This document shows, piece after piece, positions 54,619 to 64,000 of a stretch of DNA of 64,000 nucleotides. Source of the stretch: Rhynchospora pubera (Eukaryota; Streptophyta; Magnoliopsida; Poales; Cyperaceae); the NCBI GenBank assembly GCA_028095005.1, contig CM051459.1, forward strand, positions 200,795,902 through 200,859,901, read 5' to 3'. The position numbers and the translations under genes are program-made. How positions within the stretch are numbered: position 1 is the stretch's first letter; each line of letters opens with the position of its first letter. The notes under the pieces are model-generated. The model searched no databases. It was not told the origin of the DNA and was given only the letters and a program-made list of their open reading frames with translations.

Positions 54619-55216
54619 CTCAACTAAACTTGAGGCCCAACCCAACCAAGAGGTTGGTAGGTGCGGCTAGGGCAAGGGGCATTTTTGTCCATACAATTTT
54701 GGATGAAAACTAGTTGAGTGGCCTATATAAAGGGGTGTTCTTTGGGAGCAAACCCAAGCCTCCACACTTTCTCTCTCCCTTCTTCCTTGGCCGCCACTTT
54801 CAAAGAGGAAGAAAAATTTTCAGAATTTTTTCCTCTTTCTCTCTTCTCTTATCCACCTTCTAGCTCATGTGTTGAGTAAGCTTCCCACCTAAAATTAATT
54901 GGAGAATTAACTAGAAGAGGGAAAGCTTAGGAATTAGTCTCATTTCTCCTAATTACTAGCATAATTAGTTGAGAAGGTGGTTAATTCCTTAGTGGACTCG
55001 AGGCGCGCGATTAGGAGGTGCTTGGAGGGCACGCCACCGACATCAAAGCCGTTGGAATGAGTCTCTTGGTTGCGATACCAAGAGAGGTATATTTCCAACC
55101 CTTTTCTCTTGTGTTGAATGATTTTTGTGCTAGATCTTTATGTGTGTGATGTTTAATCGGTTAATTAACTTGTAATTAGCACAATAAATGAAAATTACAC
55201 ACTTCCTAACAATTAC

Positions 55217-55791
55217 GTGGTCCAAACCTTCAGCCCATTTCCTTTCTCCATTCTCTCTCGAGAGGCAGGGAGAAAACTCACCTCCTCTCTCACTCTCTCC
55301 GCCTGCCTCCTCTCTCGCTCTCTCTGTCTAGAACCTTTTCCTCTCTCGCTCTCTCTGAATGCCTCACCTCTCCCCTACTGCTACCCTCTCACCCGAGACC
55401 CGAGACCCCTCACCACTCACCTCTCCTCCACCATAAGCAAACCCTAGGCCCCTCACCTCTATCCCTCGCCACCTCCTCTCAGACTGGAGCTCAAACCCAT
55501 CTCTCTTTCACTCGCTACCTCTCACCTATCCTCTCAAAATCGAGTTCTTTTGCCCCTCTCCTTTACCCTACACACACTCCTCTCTCTATTCTTTGTGATT
55601 GATCGATAATGGAGAAGACGGCTAACGGCCAAGTGACTGGTAGCAGCTTGGCGGTGGTGATGATGGCAACTGACAGCAGTTGAAACCGGTAGCAACTTTG
55701 TTTTTATATCGGTTTGGGTACTCTCTCTCTTGCTTGCGTTGTACTTAATTTGTTTTGGGTTGATTTTTTATGTGGTTAAATCTGACACAAT
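55217..55791. other. CT-rich stretch resembling a plant 5' leader
   Basis: About 55235-55590 is dense in ctctctc and cctc runs, followed by a short ATG frame at 55610-55684 (MEKTANGQVTG...). This may be the 5' end of a lost gene or LTR leader. There is no recognisable product. Confidence 0.4.
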
Positions 55792-55893
55792 CCTTTTCAA
55801 TTTCTTTTCGATTGGGTTTTCAATTCATTTTCAATTTCTTTTCGATTGGGTTTTCAATTCCTTTTCAATTTCTTTTCGATTGGGTTTTCAATT
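55792..55893. repeat. 34-bp tandem repeat, three copies
   Basis: The unit ccttttcaatttcttttcga... repeats at 55792, 55826 and 55860 with one changed base, and a degraded fourth start follows. Confidence 0.9.
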
Positions 55894-56310
55894 CCTTTTT
55901 AATTTTTGATATTGTTAAAATCTGATGAAGAACTTCTGTCTTCTGATTTTTTGATACGATTTTTTTCATTTTTGGTTTTACTGGTTTTAATTTTTAATTG
56001 GGTTTTCAATTTCTTTTTTCTATTTTTTTTTACTGATTTTTCTATTTTTACTGGTAAATACTTGAGTTATCTGTTAAGTGTTAAGCTTGTTAAAATAAAA
56101 GGACAAGGCTGGACTGTGTTAGCATTTGTTAGATTTGAAGGATTTTGTTTGTATTTTTTTGCTCTATTGTCTGTTTTCTGTACTTCGACATTTTATTAGC
56201 TTTGGGTTGCTGGTAGGATGTAGCTTCAAGCTGTGGTGTGAGAAACTGAGAATTATTGTGTTTCAGTGTAGGCATTGTTGGGGTTCAGTGATTTTTAATG
56301 TTACTAATTA

Positions 56311-56445
56311 ACGTTCTTCCGTTAAAGAGAAACGGAACATAAACATAAATGATTTCATTTACATTTTAAATATGGAACGTTAAACGAAAATTAAATGAAT
56401 TACGTGATTTACAGCGGAACATAAACGGAATTGTCTATTTCTATC
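56311..56445. mobile_element. Fragment of a CGGAAC-type MITE
   Basis: The motifs gaaacggaacataaac and cagcggaacataaacgg are shared with the complete copies at 50.8 and 59.4 kb. The ends were not found, so the limits are approximate. Confidence 0.45.
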
Positions 56446-56506
56446 AAGGTTTTAAAATGCGATTTGTGCGATTTAGCGGTTGGGTGGTGATTTAGCATTT
56501 ATCGAT

Positions 56507-56612
56507 GATAAAACGGCGATAAAACGGATAAAACGGTGAAATATCGGATAAAACGGTTGTGCTGTGTAAACAAAAATATAGATAAAACGGCGATAAAACG
56601 GAAAAAAACGGA
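56507..56612. repeat. Cluster of gataaaacgg decamers
   Basis: The decamer gataaaacgg occurs about six times between 56507 and 56612. Some copies are directly adjacent and others are separated by short spacers. Confidence 0.75.
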
Positions 56613-57547
56613 ATTTTTTAAAAGCTTGATTTCTATGCATGTTATACACGTTTGGCATCCCTATGCATGAGTTGCACCGCCTAACCACTAGAGCATAATC
56701 ATAGAGCACACCATGGTCCAATTATGTATGCTATAAATTCAATATATTAATTTCGGCCCATATAAAAATTTAGTCACTATAGAATTTATCTAAAAATTTT
56801 AAAGTTTAATATGCACTATAGTGTATAGGGATTCCGTGCACCGCGGACTTTTTCGGAGATATTTTTATAAATTGACACATCTAATTTAACCAATCTAATC
56901 TACATATTGAAATTTCATAGAAAATCAAATTTTACAATTTTTTAGATTTTATTACTATTTTTTTCGAATTTTTTTAAACATTCCATTTTTGGAAAATTGT
57001 AAATAGTACAACATTCCAAAAATAATTTTCCGACTCTTTTCTTGGCGCGCCTTTATCCAATAACGCCTCAGCGATTCTATATAATAAAACAATTAGTCGA
57101 TGCATTTAACTGAAATTTTTTTATTATTAAACTAAACATATTTAGTTATTAAACTGAACATATATAACACATACTTTCTTGGCACGTGAGGCTCACGCAC
57201 GCGCGCCATCTGTTCAGCGATGGCATGCGATGATAAATTTGCCGATGACAGCTATCATCACTGATCCAATTTACAAATTCGGGAAAGCTTTTTATTATTT
57301 TTTTTACATTGAAAACATTCGTCTAAATTTCATCTGTTGTATAATACCCACTTCAAGATTGTGATTGTCTATACTGCCCACGTTTAAAGTCCTAAACTCT
57401 ATCCAACTCTTAACTGCATGTGGAACCCACACCCCACTCGTCCAATTAAAAAATTATCACAACTATAACAATCTTGTCTTTTTGCACGCTACAATGTGTG
57501 TCGCGCGACACTGGATTTGAATCCATACTAATACAAGATAAGTAGCC
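56613..57547. other. Intergenic, no gene seen
   Basis: This is AT-rich sequence with chance frames only (for example 57179-57364). A B-box-like 'ggatttgaatcc' at about 57511 has no partner A box. Confidence 0.45.
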
Positions 57548-57555
57548 AAGAAAGC

Positions 57556-57862
57556 CAAGCGGTCAATTTCACCGTTTATCACGTTTTGTCGTTCCGCATA
57601 ACCGAAACCGAACAAATAATGACACCAATTTTTATTTCGTTTCAATAACGAAACAAGAAATAGTGTCGTTTCAAATCGTTTCATCTTTTTTTTCAAACCA
57701 TTTTATATATAATTTCTTAAGTGAAACAATTAATGGTACGAAATTTTATTTCGTTTTCAAAATGAAACAATTTGTAAAATAGAACACCATACTGTTTACT
57801 TTACCGGCACAACAAATGGAACAAGATGTTCCGTAGTTGTTAAACATTTTTGACAGCCCTAC
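57556..57862. mobile_element. hAT-type MITE of the CGGAAC family, reverse orientation
   Basis: Its left end (caagcggtcaa) matches the inverted right end of the 50.8-kb copy. Its right end (tttttgacagccctac) is the inverted TAGGGGTGTCAAA. Flanks aagaaagc (57548-57555) and tagaaagc (57863-57870) agree at seven of eight bases. Confidence 0.7.
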
Positions 57863-57870
57863 TAGAAAGC

Positions 57871-59383
57871 TAAACCTTGGTCTACATTATTCAAAATGGT
57901 CAAAATTGTGGGGGACAAAGTACAATTGTAACTTTGTAAGTTCCAAGGAACTTTGACAATCAACTTTTTGGCGACAATGAACAGAGCCGAAAAATTATTG
58001 AAATTTAATTTAATATAAACCAGTCAAACTAACGAGAACTTGACTTGGCCTTTGGCACATGGACTGGAGCGAGCAACCGACCCATCTCTGTTTCTCTGTC
58101 TGCTGATAGATAAGAAATCCCAACTTTTGTTCTTTCTTTTTGTAAGGAGCGAATTAAATCGCTGTACATCTTGCGTGGATCTGGTTTCTGCGGCGGTGTA
58201 AATAGTGATTTGGATTATTGTTTCTAGTCGGTTAATTATTGGCCTCAATCAATGTTTCTTTTTCAATTTTGTCTAAAGCTCTCGCTTTAATGGAGATGAA
58301 CGGAATGAAGCATCAAGTATTTACGAACTTCGGGATAATATGCTACACATTAATCTTGTGTCTACCTCTTTATGTAAATTGTCTTTTGTGTTATGAACAG
58401 TGTAGTGTAGGGGGCAAAAAAAAAAAAAACAAGTACATGTATCCTGATTTGCAAACAGATGGCACAATGTCTATATTTTCATTATAAGATATGTATTATA
58501 TAATATATTTTTTAGACTCTCTGTTTTTTCCCCTCCTGCATGATGTATGTAAATTCATCTTCTTTTATATGCCTTTTTCATCAGCTAATTAAACCCACTT
58601 AATTAGTCAATATGTACGACTTATAATTTTAAGACCTAACTAAGTTAGTTGACAAAAATAAATTAATTTAATATCCCAAAACATTTCCTTTTAATTTTCT
58701 TAAGACTTGTATAGGCCATGGTCGATCTTCAAATTCCTCATTGAAAAACATCATTTTTTTAAAAAAATTGAAAAATATATATAGTAGTGTGCACATCCGT
58801 AGAGATTAACATATGCCTCTGATTAAGGGATTAACTTTCGCATTGGAAAAATGGACTGAGGCTCTTTCTTCGTCTTCAATTTTTTTTTTCATTTTTTTCT
58901 TACTGTAACTCACGAGGAATGTAATCATCTTCCTTGCTATATTTGTCAAACTAGCATGTGATAGACACACATCTTTCAATAAAATTATTTAAATTAATTT
59001 TAGGCATATTTAATTAATGCCATAGTTTTCTTGTAAATTAATATTAATAACAAAGTTTCCATATTCTCAAACGACAAAATTATGGTGTTGGATGTATTTT
59101 AACATGATATGATATATATACTAGCTACGTGTAACTACTTGTCTTTTGAAATTCTCACAATCATGTACTATTTTAGTCACCTCACGTCAACATCCTATGT
59201 CCCAGTGCATGATTGGTGTACTGTGTTGTTGATCCATGGGGTCGTACAGTACTTGATCAATGGCTTTGCACCAGACTTACATGAACATTATCATTTGTTT
59301 TCTGATAGGGTAAGGCACCGCTGACCTCATTGCAAGCTAGGTTCCTGAAAAAATTTGATTCACACTATTTTGAAAGAGTGCAC
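57871..59383. other. Intergenic, no gene seen
   Basis: Only chance frames occur (58024-58248 -, 58239-58487 +, 59109-59324 +). No motif, splice-supported exon or repeat was recognised. Confidence 0.45.
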
Positions 59384-59698
59384 TAGGGGTGTCAAACGTG
59401 CTGAAACAGAACGGAACACACTGGTTTTGTTTTCTTCCATTTTTTGTAATGTAACTCATACCAGTTTCGTTTCGTTCGTTTCATAAAATAGACAGTTTTT
59501 TGTTTCGTTTCTGTTCTATTTTTTATTTTCTATTGATTTCAATCAAATTTTCGATAAACGGAACACTAACATTTACCGGTACGCATTCTGTTTTCCTTCC
59601 GTTCTAAAAAAACGAAACAAATTTCTCTTCTGTTAGTTGTTTCTATTTGGACGAAATGGAACAAAAACGTATGAAACGACATTCCGTTGACCGCTCTA
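59384..59698. mobile_element. 315-bp hAT-type MITE (CGGAAC family)
   Basis: It starts taggggtgtcaaacgtg and ends cgttgaccgctcta, and it aligns through its length with the 50.8-kb copy (for example cgataaacggaaca and ttaccgg blocks). The flanks agtgcac(t) and agtacagt are only a degraded TSD. Confidence 0.75.
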
Positions 59699-59840
59699 AG
59701 TACAGTAGTGCATTTGCTTGTTGGTTCAATGGATTTAGCCGGGAATATCTTTGGAGATTACCTGTTGCTTGTAAGGTACGTGCATCCATTTCTATTGAAA
59801 CATCTTTGGATGTCGCATCCTTAATATGTATGTGGGTCGC

Positions 59841-60024
59841 CGTCCTTGTAACAGTATAGTGTACTCGATCGATCTCGATGATGCTGTGTCAATTCATTAT
59901 TATTTCTTTTTTGATGCATAATTATATAGTGTCAATTCACGTCCTTGTAACAGTATAGTGTACTCGTCTACTCGATGATGCTGTGTCAATTCATTACTAT
60001 TTCTTTTTTATGCTGTGTCAATTC
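59841..60024. repeat. Tandem duplication with 99-bp period
   Basis: The block starting cgtccttgtaacagtatag begins at 59841 and again at 59940. The copies share the 'gatgctgtgtcaattcatta' segment and differ by small indels. Confidence 0.85.
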
Positions 60025-62740
60025 ACGTCACGGTACGTATGTCACAACATGCTTTAAAATTTTCAGGTTCCTGATTATTAGAGACCTCTACAGGTGGAAT
60101 GTAACATTATTGGCCCTTATAACTACAACATAATAATTTTGATATATGTAATAATTGTATTAACCAAAGTATTGATATGATACGTGACTTGATAATATGC
60201 ACGTCCCAATCTGACACGTTTCAAGCATGTCATCCTTTTTTGGTATTTTCTCCTCAATTTTAATTTAGAAGAAACGAGTTTTAAAAAAAAAATGGCATGA
60301 TTACAATAATGTCTAGCACTGTACCAAAGCAAATCAAGGTAAATTATAGTCGGTTAATAGTCAAGTTATGAATCATGCTGCTAACATGAATTATAGTCTT
60401 TTTTTTGTGTTTTAATTTTAACAAGATGAGGTATATATATATCGAGACCATCTAATTATTTATTTTCGGGAATGTGGTCATTTGAATTTGAAATTAAATT
60501 TTTTTTTTACTATATATGAATTAGCTTGTCATAAACTTAATTATGTACGGTCCTAATTGGGTTTTTTTTTTAAAAAAGAAAAAAAGCGAACCTGATATGT
60601 TGTCATTCTGGTTCCATTCGTTGAAAAAGTAATATATGATTAGTTTTTGGAAGGAACGCATTGCAAAATCAAATAGTAGGTTTGGGGAACCTTTGGGGTT
60701 TCTAATTAACAAAACACGAGAAAACTCAGTAAATTTCTGAAATTTACTCAAACAAAACTTAAACCAACATGTGAATTAATCTCTGAAAAAGTTATGTCTC
60801 ATTTTCTGTAGATTTTGCGGCCAGTAAGGTGTTTTATGCAGGCAATTATTGTACTGGCAATGATTATATTAATATTTTCTTTTGCTGAGATTGAAAGAAA
60901 ATGTGATTAAAAAGGACAAAAAAAGATCAGTATTGAATGGGTAAATAAGATAACGGACGATGCTTATTATTACTCCCCCCTCCCCCCCCCCCCCCCCCGA
61001 GCAGCTGTCCTCGTTATAATTTTAATTTTGTGATCGAATTTCCCTCGTTCTTTTTTGTATTTATCTTTTGCCATACAAACAAATAATTCACATAAAAACT
61101 ATATCAATCCGTTTGTAGTTACAAAAAAAAAATGTATTAATAGTATTCTCCTCTTACATATTATATAAATAAATATATATATATATAATAATAATTTATA
61201 TAAATCAAAATTAAAATATTAATTTCATATAATAGTATAGCCACTTACTAATTTGGAAACTTTGATTCATTCTGTAGAATTCTTCAAATACATATTCACA
61301 AATGTATTAAAGGAACTATTTGTTTTCATTATTAATTGTGACATGCTATAGTTTTATTTTTCATTTATGACACTATATGCATGAATGCCATTCATTAATC
61401 GTGATATTTTAAAAATAAGAAATATAACAACAACAATTTTATTTTCATAATATATAACACTAGATTGGTTAGTTGGGCTTCTCCCGAACTTAAATGGAAT
61501 TAAATTGATTAAGTTCATGAGGAACTTAATTTTGATTCATAATAGTGTAAATTGAACTTCTAGCTTTTGGCACAATATTTGTGGGTTGTATTTTTTGCGA
61601 TAAACTCAGAAGTTTGAAACTAATTTTTATTAGTTTGCATGCATGGAAAGCAATTATTTAAGGTGTATTTTTTTTCTGGGAGTTTAATTAAGGCTGACAA
61701 TTATTAATGTGCGCGAGTAAATTTGTTCGTTTATTTTATTTTATTTTTTGTATTGTATAAATCTATCGTTTGCATAATGGACGGAATAATATGTGGTAAT
61801 ATCACATCGCATCCTATGACTGCCTATCATGACTGTCCATACAAAGCCAATGGCATCCAAATAGGATGGCACACCATTCCTCCTTCCAAATTCATATATT
61901 TATTTCCTATTTATAATGAGTTGTATGAAAGAGTTGCTCCAAGCAAAAGAACTATATATTAACATTGGATGAAAAAACCGCAAAAGGGTTAAAAGAAATT
62001 TATTGCCTATTCTTATAATGGTAAAAGGGAACAGAAAATGTATATATATTGAATCAGACGTAAGAGGGTTTGTCTGGCTACTAAAAAGAGTCAACGATTA
62101 ATGCAACTTGCTCTAACTAATTGAATGCATTAAATGGCACTAGAATTCCCTTGAATAATTGGTTTACTTTTTTTTATATTTTAATCATGCTTAAGGAGAT
62201 CGAAGTCAGCAATTGGCAGACAATATTATCACAAAAAAATTATTGGCGGACAAACAAATAAGGTAATCTCATGCAGTACACAATTTGTTAATCAGAATTG
62301 CTTAAGACCATCTTCTAGATTCTATCATCCCCACCTTTTTTCAGTACTTCATTAATGACACGTGAATCTTTCTCTCATTTTCAGAAATGTAATTAATAAA
62401 GCGTTTTCATCATCTCTCATCTCCATATCCCTTATCTGAGAAAGGTGCGAAGCGTTCATATATGGCTTTTTTTTCCCACCTTCTCCTTAATATTTTTAAT
62501 CCAACTATCTCCCTTATAACTGAGTTGCGGTTCTTCTTGTCAACTATCTCCCTTATAAAGGTAAAGGTGGGAGTAGGTAAGCAGCCTCGTAAAAAGAATA
62601 AAGTCCTTTTCCTTTACATTGTTGCCAGACGACTGAATAAGTGACAATTAAGCTCCAATTCTATCAACGTTTCTATCAGCTAGCGAAGGAATAATATTAG
62701 CATCAACGAGACTTCAACTACGAACAGCTCGTTAGAACAG
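60025..62740. other. Intergenic, no gene seen; C-tract at 60975-60998
   Basis: This is AT-rich DNA with short chance frames. The C-tract (24 bases with one T) is a compositional outlier that could form an i-motif or, on the other strand, a G-quadruplex; its length may also be an assembly uncertainty. An AT/ATA microsatellite lies at about 61168-61200. Confidence 0.5.
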
Positions 62741-63046
62741 TTAATATATTAACTGTTGAAGTTATATATATAACTGTTGAAGATATATATGTACTGTCGA
62801 AGATATATATGTACTTTTGAAGTTATATATGTAACTGTTGAAGTTAATATATATAAATGTTGAAGTTATATATGTAATTGTTGGAGTTATATATGTAACT
62901 GTTGAAGTTATATATGTAGCTGTTGTAATTTATATAAGTAATTATTGTAGTTTGGATACTAACTGTTATAGTTAGTATGAGTAGTGGTTGTAGTTGGAAT
63001 ATTAACAATTCTAGTTAATATTAGTAATTCTTATAGTTCGGATACG
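62741..63046. repeat. About 21-bp AT-rich tandem array, 14 degenerate units
   Basis: Units such as ttatatatgtaactgttgaag repeat at 20-22 bp steps and diverge progressively to the right (ttagtatgagtagtggttgt and similar). Confidence 0.85.
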
Positions 63047-64000
63047 GTAGACCATAAATGGAAAAGATGGGAGAGAGAAAAACAGAGGGGACCGAAATAA
63101 AAAAGAATGAGAGGAAGAGAAATCAGTGGGGACAAAAATATTTCAAAAACGGAATAAATAAAAACGTGTCTCCACTGAAAATGATGGAAATGATAGATCC
63201 TGAAATGATCCTTATCATCCCGTTAATTAATTGTATCACGGTTGGAAATGAGTTAAATCAACTGACACGGCGCTGCCATGACAGGTTTCTTCTTTTCTTT
63301 TCTTTTTCCTTTTATATTTTTAGTGAACAGAAAGTGGCTAATGCAGACTACGAAGTTACATTGAAAATTAGGAAGTGGCAGATGCAGACAATGAAGAATC
63401 ATCATATATTAAATAATAAAAATTAATGTTTTGATGAGATCCTAGAGTTAAGTACATTTGTCCAATGGCCATTACACTAATGCTCCATTAAACATATAAC
63501 TTAACATAAAGGAATTGGAAAAATAACAAAAGGACACAAGACCATATATAACGATCGGTGCTTGGTCAATATGGTCGATCGCAAACATTTATTTGTGATC
63601 GCGTTTAATTTAGACGACTATATAAGAAATTTTGTGTAAAAATTCTGAATAGAGTACTCTCTATAGTTTTTTCCCCCTTTGAAAAATTATATATTACAAA
63701 AAAGTTAACTTCGACGCAGTAAGTAGTGCGATATTCCTTTCGCAAGAAGAATTCTCAATAGAAGTTAGAAAAATTACAGTTTGATTTCAAAGATGATGAA
63801 AAATGTTAAGCAATTACTTTTAAGAGTTAACTCAGCTCAGAGTAAAAGAAAGATATATAAAAATAGAAAATAAATAATTAAAATATTTCTAAAAAATAGG
63901 AATGTTCGGGGGTAGGTCTCAGGTCTTAAATATAGAAGTGCAGATAGTTTTGTAAGATTTTCAAATTGGGTCATAAAAGAAAATCAGAATTTTTTCCCCA
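63047..64000. other. Right edge: no recognised gene
   Basis: A 122-codon frame at 63058-63426 begins with ATG (MEKMGERKTEGTEIKKNERK) and is lysine-rich and low in complexity. I know no family for it and there is no supporting promoter, so I do not call it a gene. The rest is AT-rich. Confidence 0.4.

Larger units (their letters stand above)
51521..55211 (+). mobile_element. Outer solo LTR (about 1.7 kb) interrupted by another LTR
   Basis: It begins TGTTAGAG and ends CCTAACA, with attac on both sides (51516-51520 and 55212-55216). This is the 5-bp TSD and TG...CA layout of an LTR retrotransposon. A TATA box (tatataaagg, from 54724) and a transcribed-looking leader lie about 480 bp before the end. 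No gag-pol, primer site or second LTR is seen, so it is a solo LTR. About 1,713 bp remain when the nested element at 52641-54618 is removed. Confidence 0.7.

Noticed and set aside
60975..60998. Poly-C tract as a functional i-motif/G-quadruplex element
   Set aside because: There is no gene or promoter nearby; a homopolymer alone, whose length may be uncertain, is not enough.
63058..63426. 122-codon ATG frame, lysine-rich
   Set aside because: Its low complexity, lack of homology known to me, and position next to a tandem array leave nothing beyond length to support it.

Overview
The window looks like nuclear DNA of a flowering plant, probably a eudicot. It is AT-rich and crowded with plant-type transposable elements: L1-type LINEs, a Ty1/copia element primed by initiator-Met tRNA, hAT and CACTA MITEs, nested solo LTRs and a Helitron. 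It also holds plant-specific host sequence: a C1-2i (ZAT/STZ-type) zinc-finger gene and a cytosolic-GAPDH gene copy with typical plant introns. I cannot name the genus. I see no rRNA, CRISPR array, operon or convincing functional tRNA.

Layout, left to right. 63-6189 is a near full-length LINE (LINE-A, +) with a 16-bp target-site duplication (TSD) and several disabling mutations. 6.2-16 kb is AT-rich intergenic DNA with a 570-bp hAT MITE (11.2-11.8 kb) and a foldback repeat (13.3 kb). The only apparently functional host gene is an intronless ZAT10/ZAT6-like transcriptional repressor at 16329-16985 (+). 18196-24636 is a second near-complete LINE (LINE-B, -) with an intact ORF1 and one nonsense codon in ORF2. 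28500-30617 is a 5'-truncated LINE (LINE-C, -) with a 17-bp TSD. 31-34 kb holds MITEs, short inverted repeats and a 0.65-kb minisatellite. 34526-39554 is a copia element whose ends are R/U5-like on the left and U3-containing on the right, instead of two complete LTRs.

42372-48083 is the most interesting region. A small LINE remnant is split by a 5.5-kb non-autonomous Helitron (42539-48034). The Helitron has a TCTCTACTA 5' end, a 3' hairpin plus CTAG, and an A/T insertion site. It carries same-strand exons of an unidentified gene, eight exons of cytosolic GAPDH (GAPC), and probably a fragment of sterol delta-14 reductase (FACKEL-like). The GAPC copy lacks the N-terminal NAD-binding exons and the last exon, and has a frameshift.

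50-60 kb is a graveyard of related 'CGGAAC' hAT MITEs. One is interrupted by a 1.7-kb solo LTR, which is itself interrupted by a 2-kb solo LTR containing an 11-unit, 21-bp minisatellite. The rightmost 4 kb has a 21-bp satellite-like array and no recognisable gene.

Only the ZAT gene looks like a working host gene. Everything else is mobile DNA, its remains, or gene pieces carried by it. Element boundaries rest mainly on TSDs that I read directly and that reconstruct sensible empty sites, including one MITE-in-MITE, one LTR-in-LTR-in-MITE and one Helitron-in-LINE nest.
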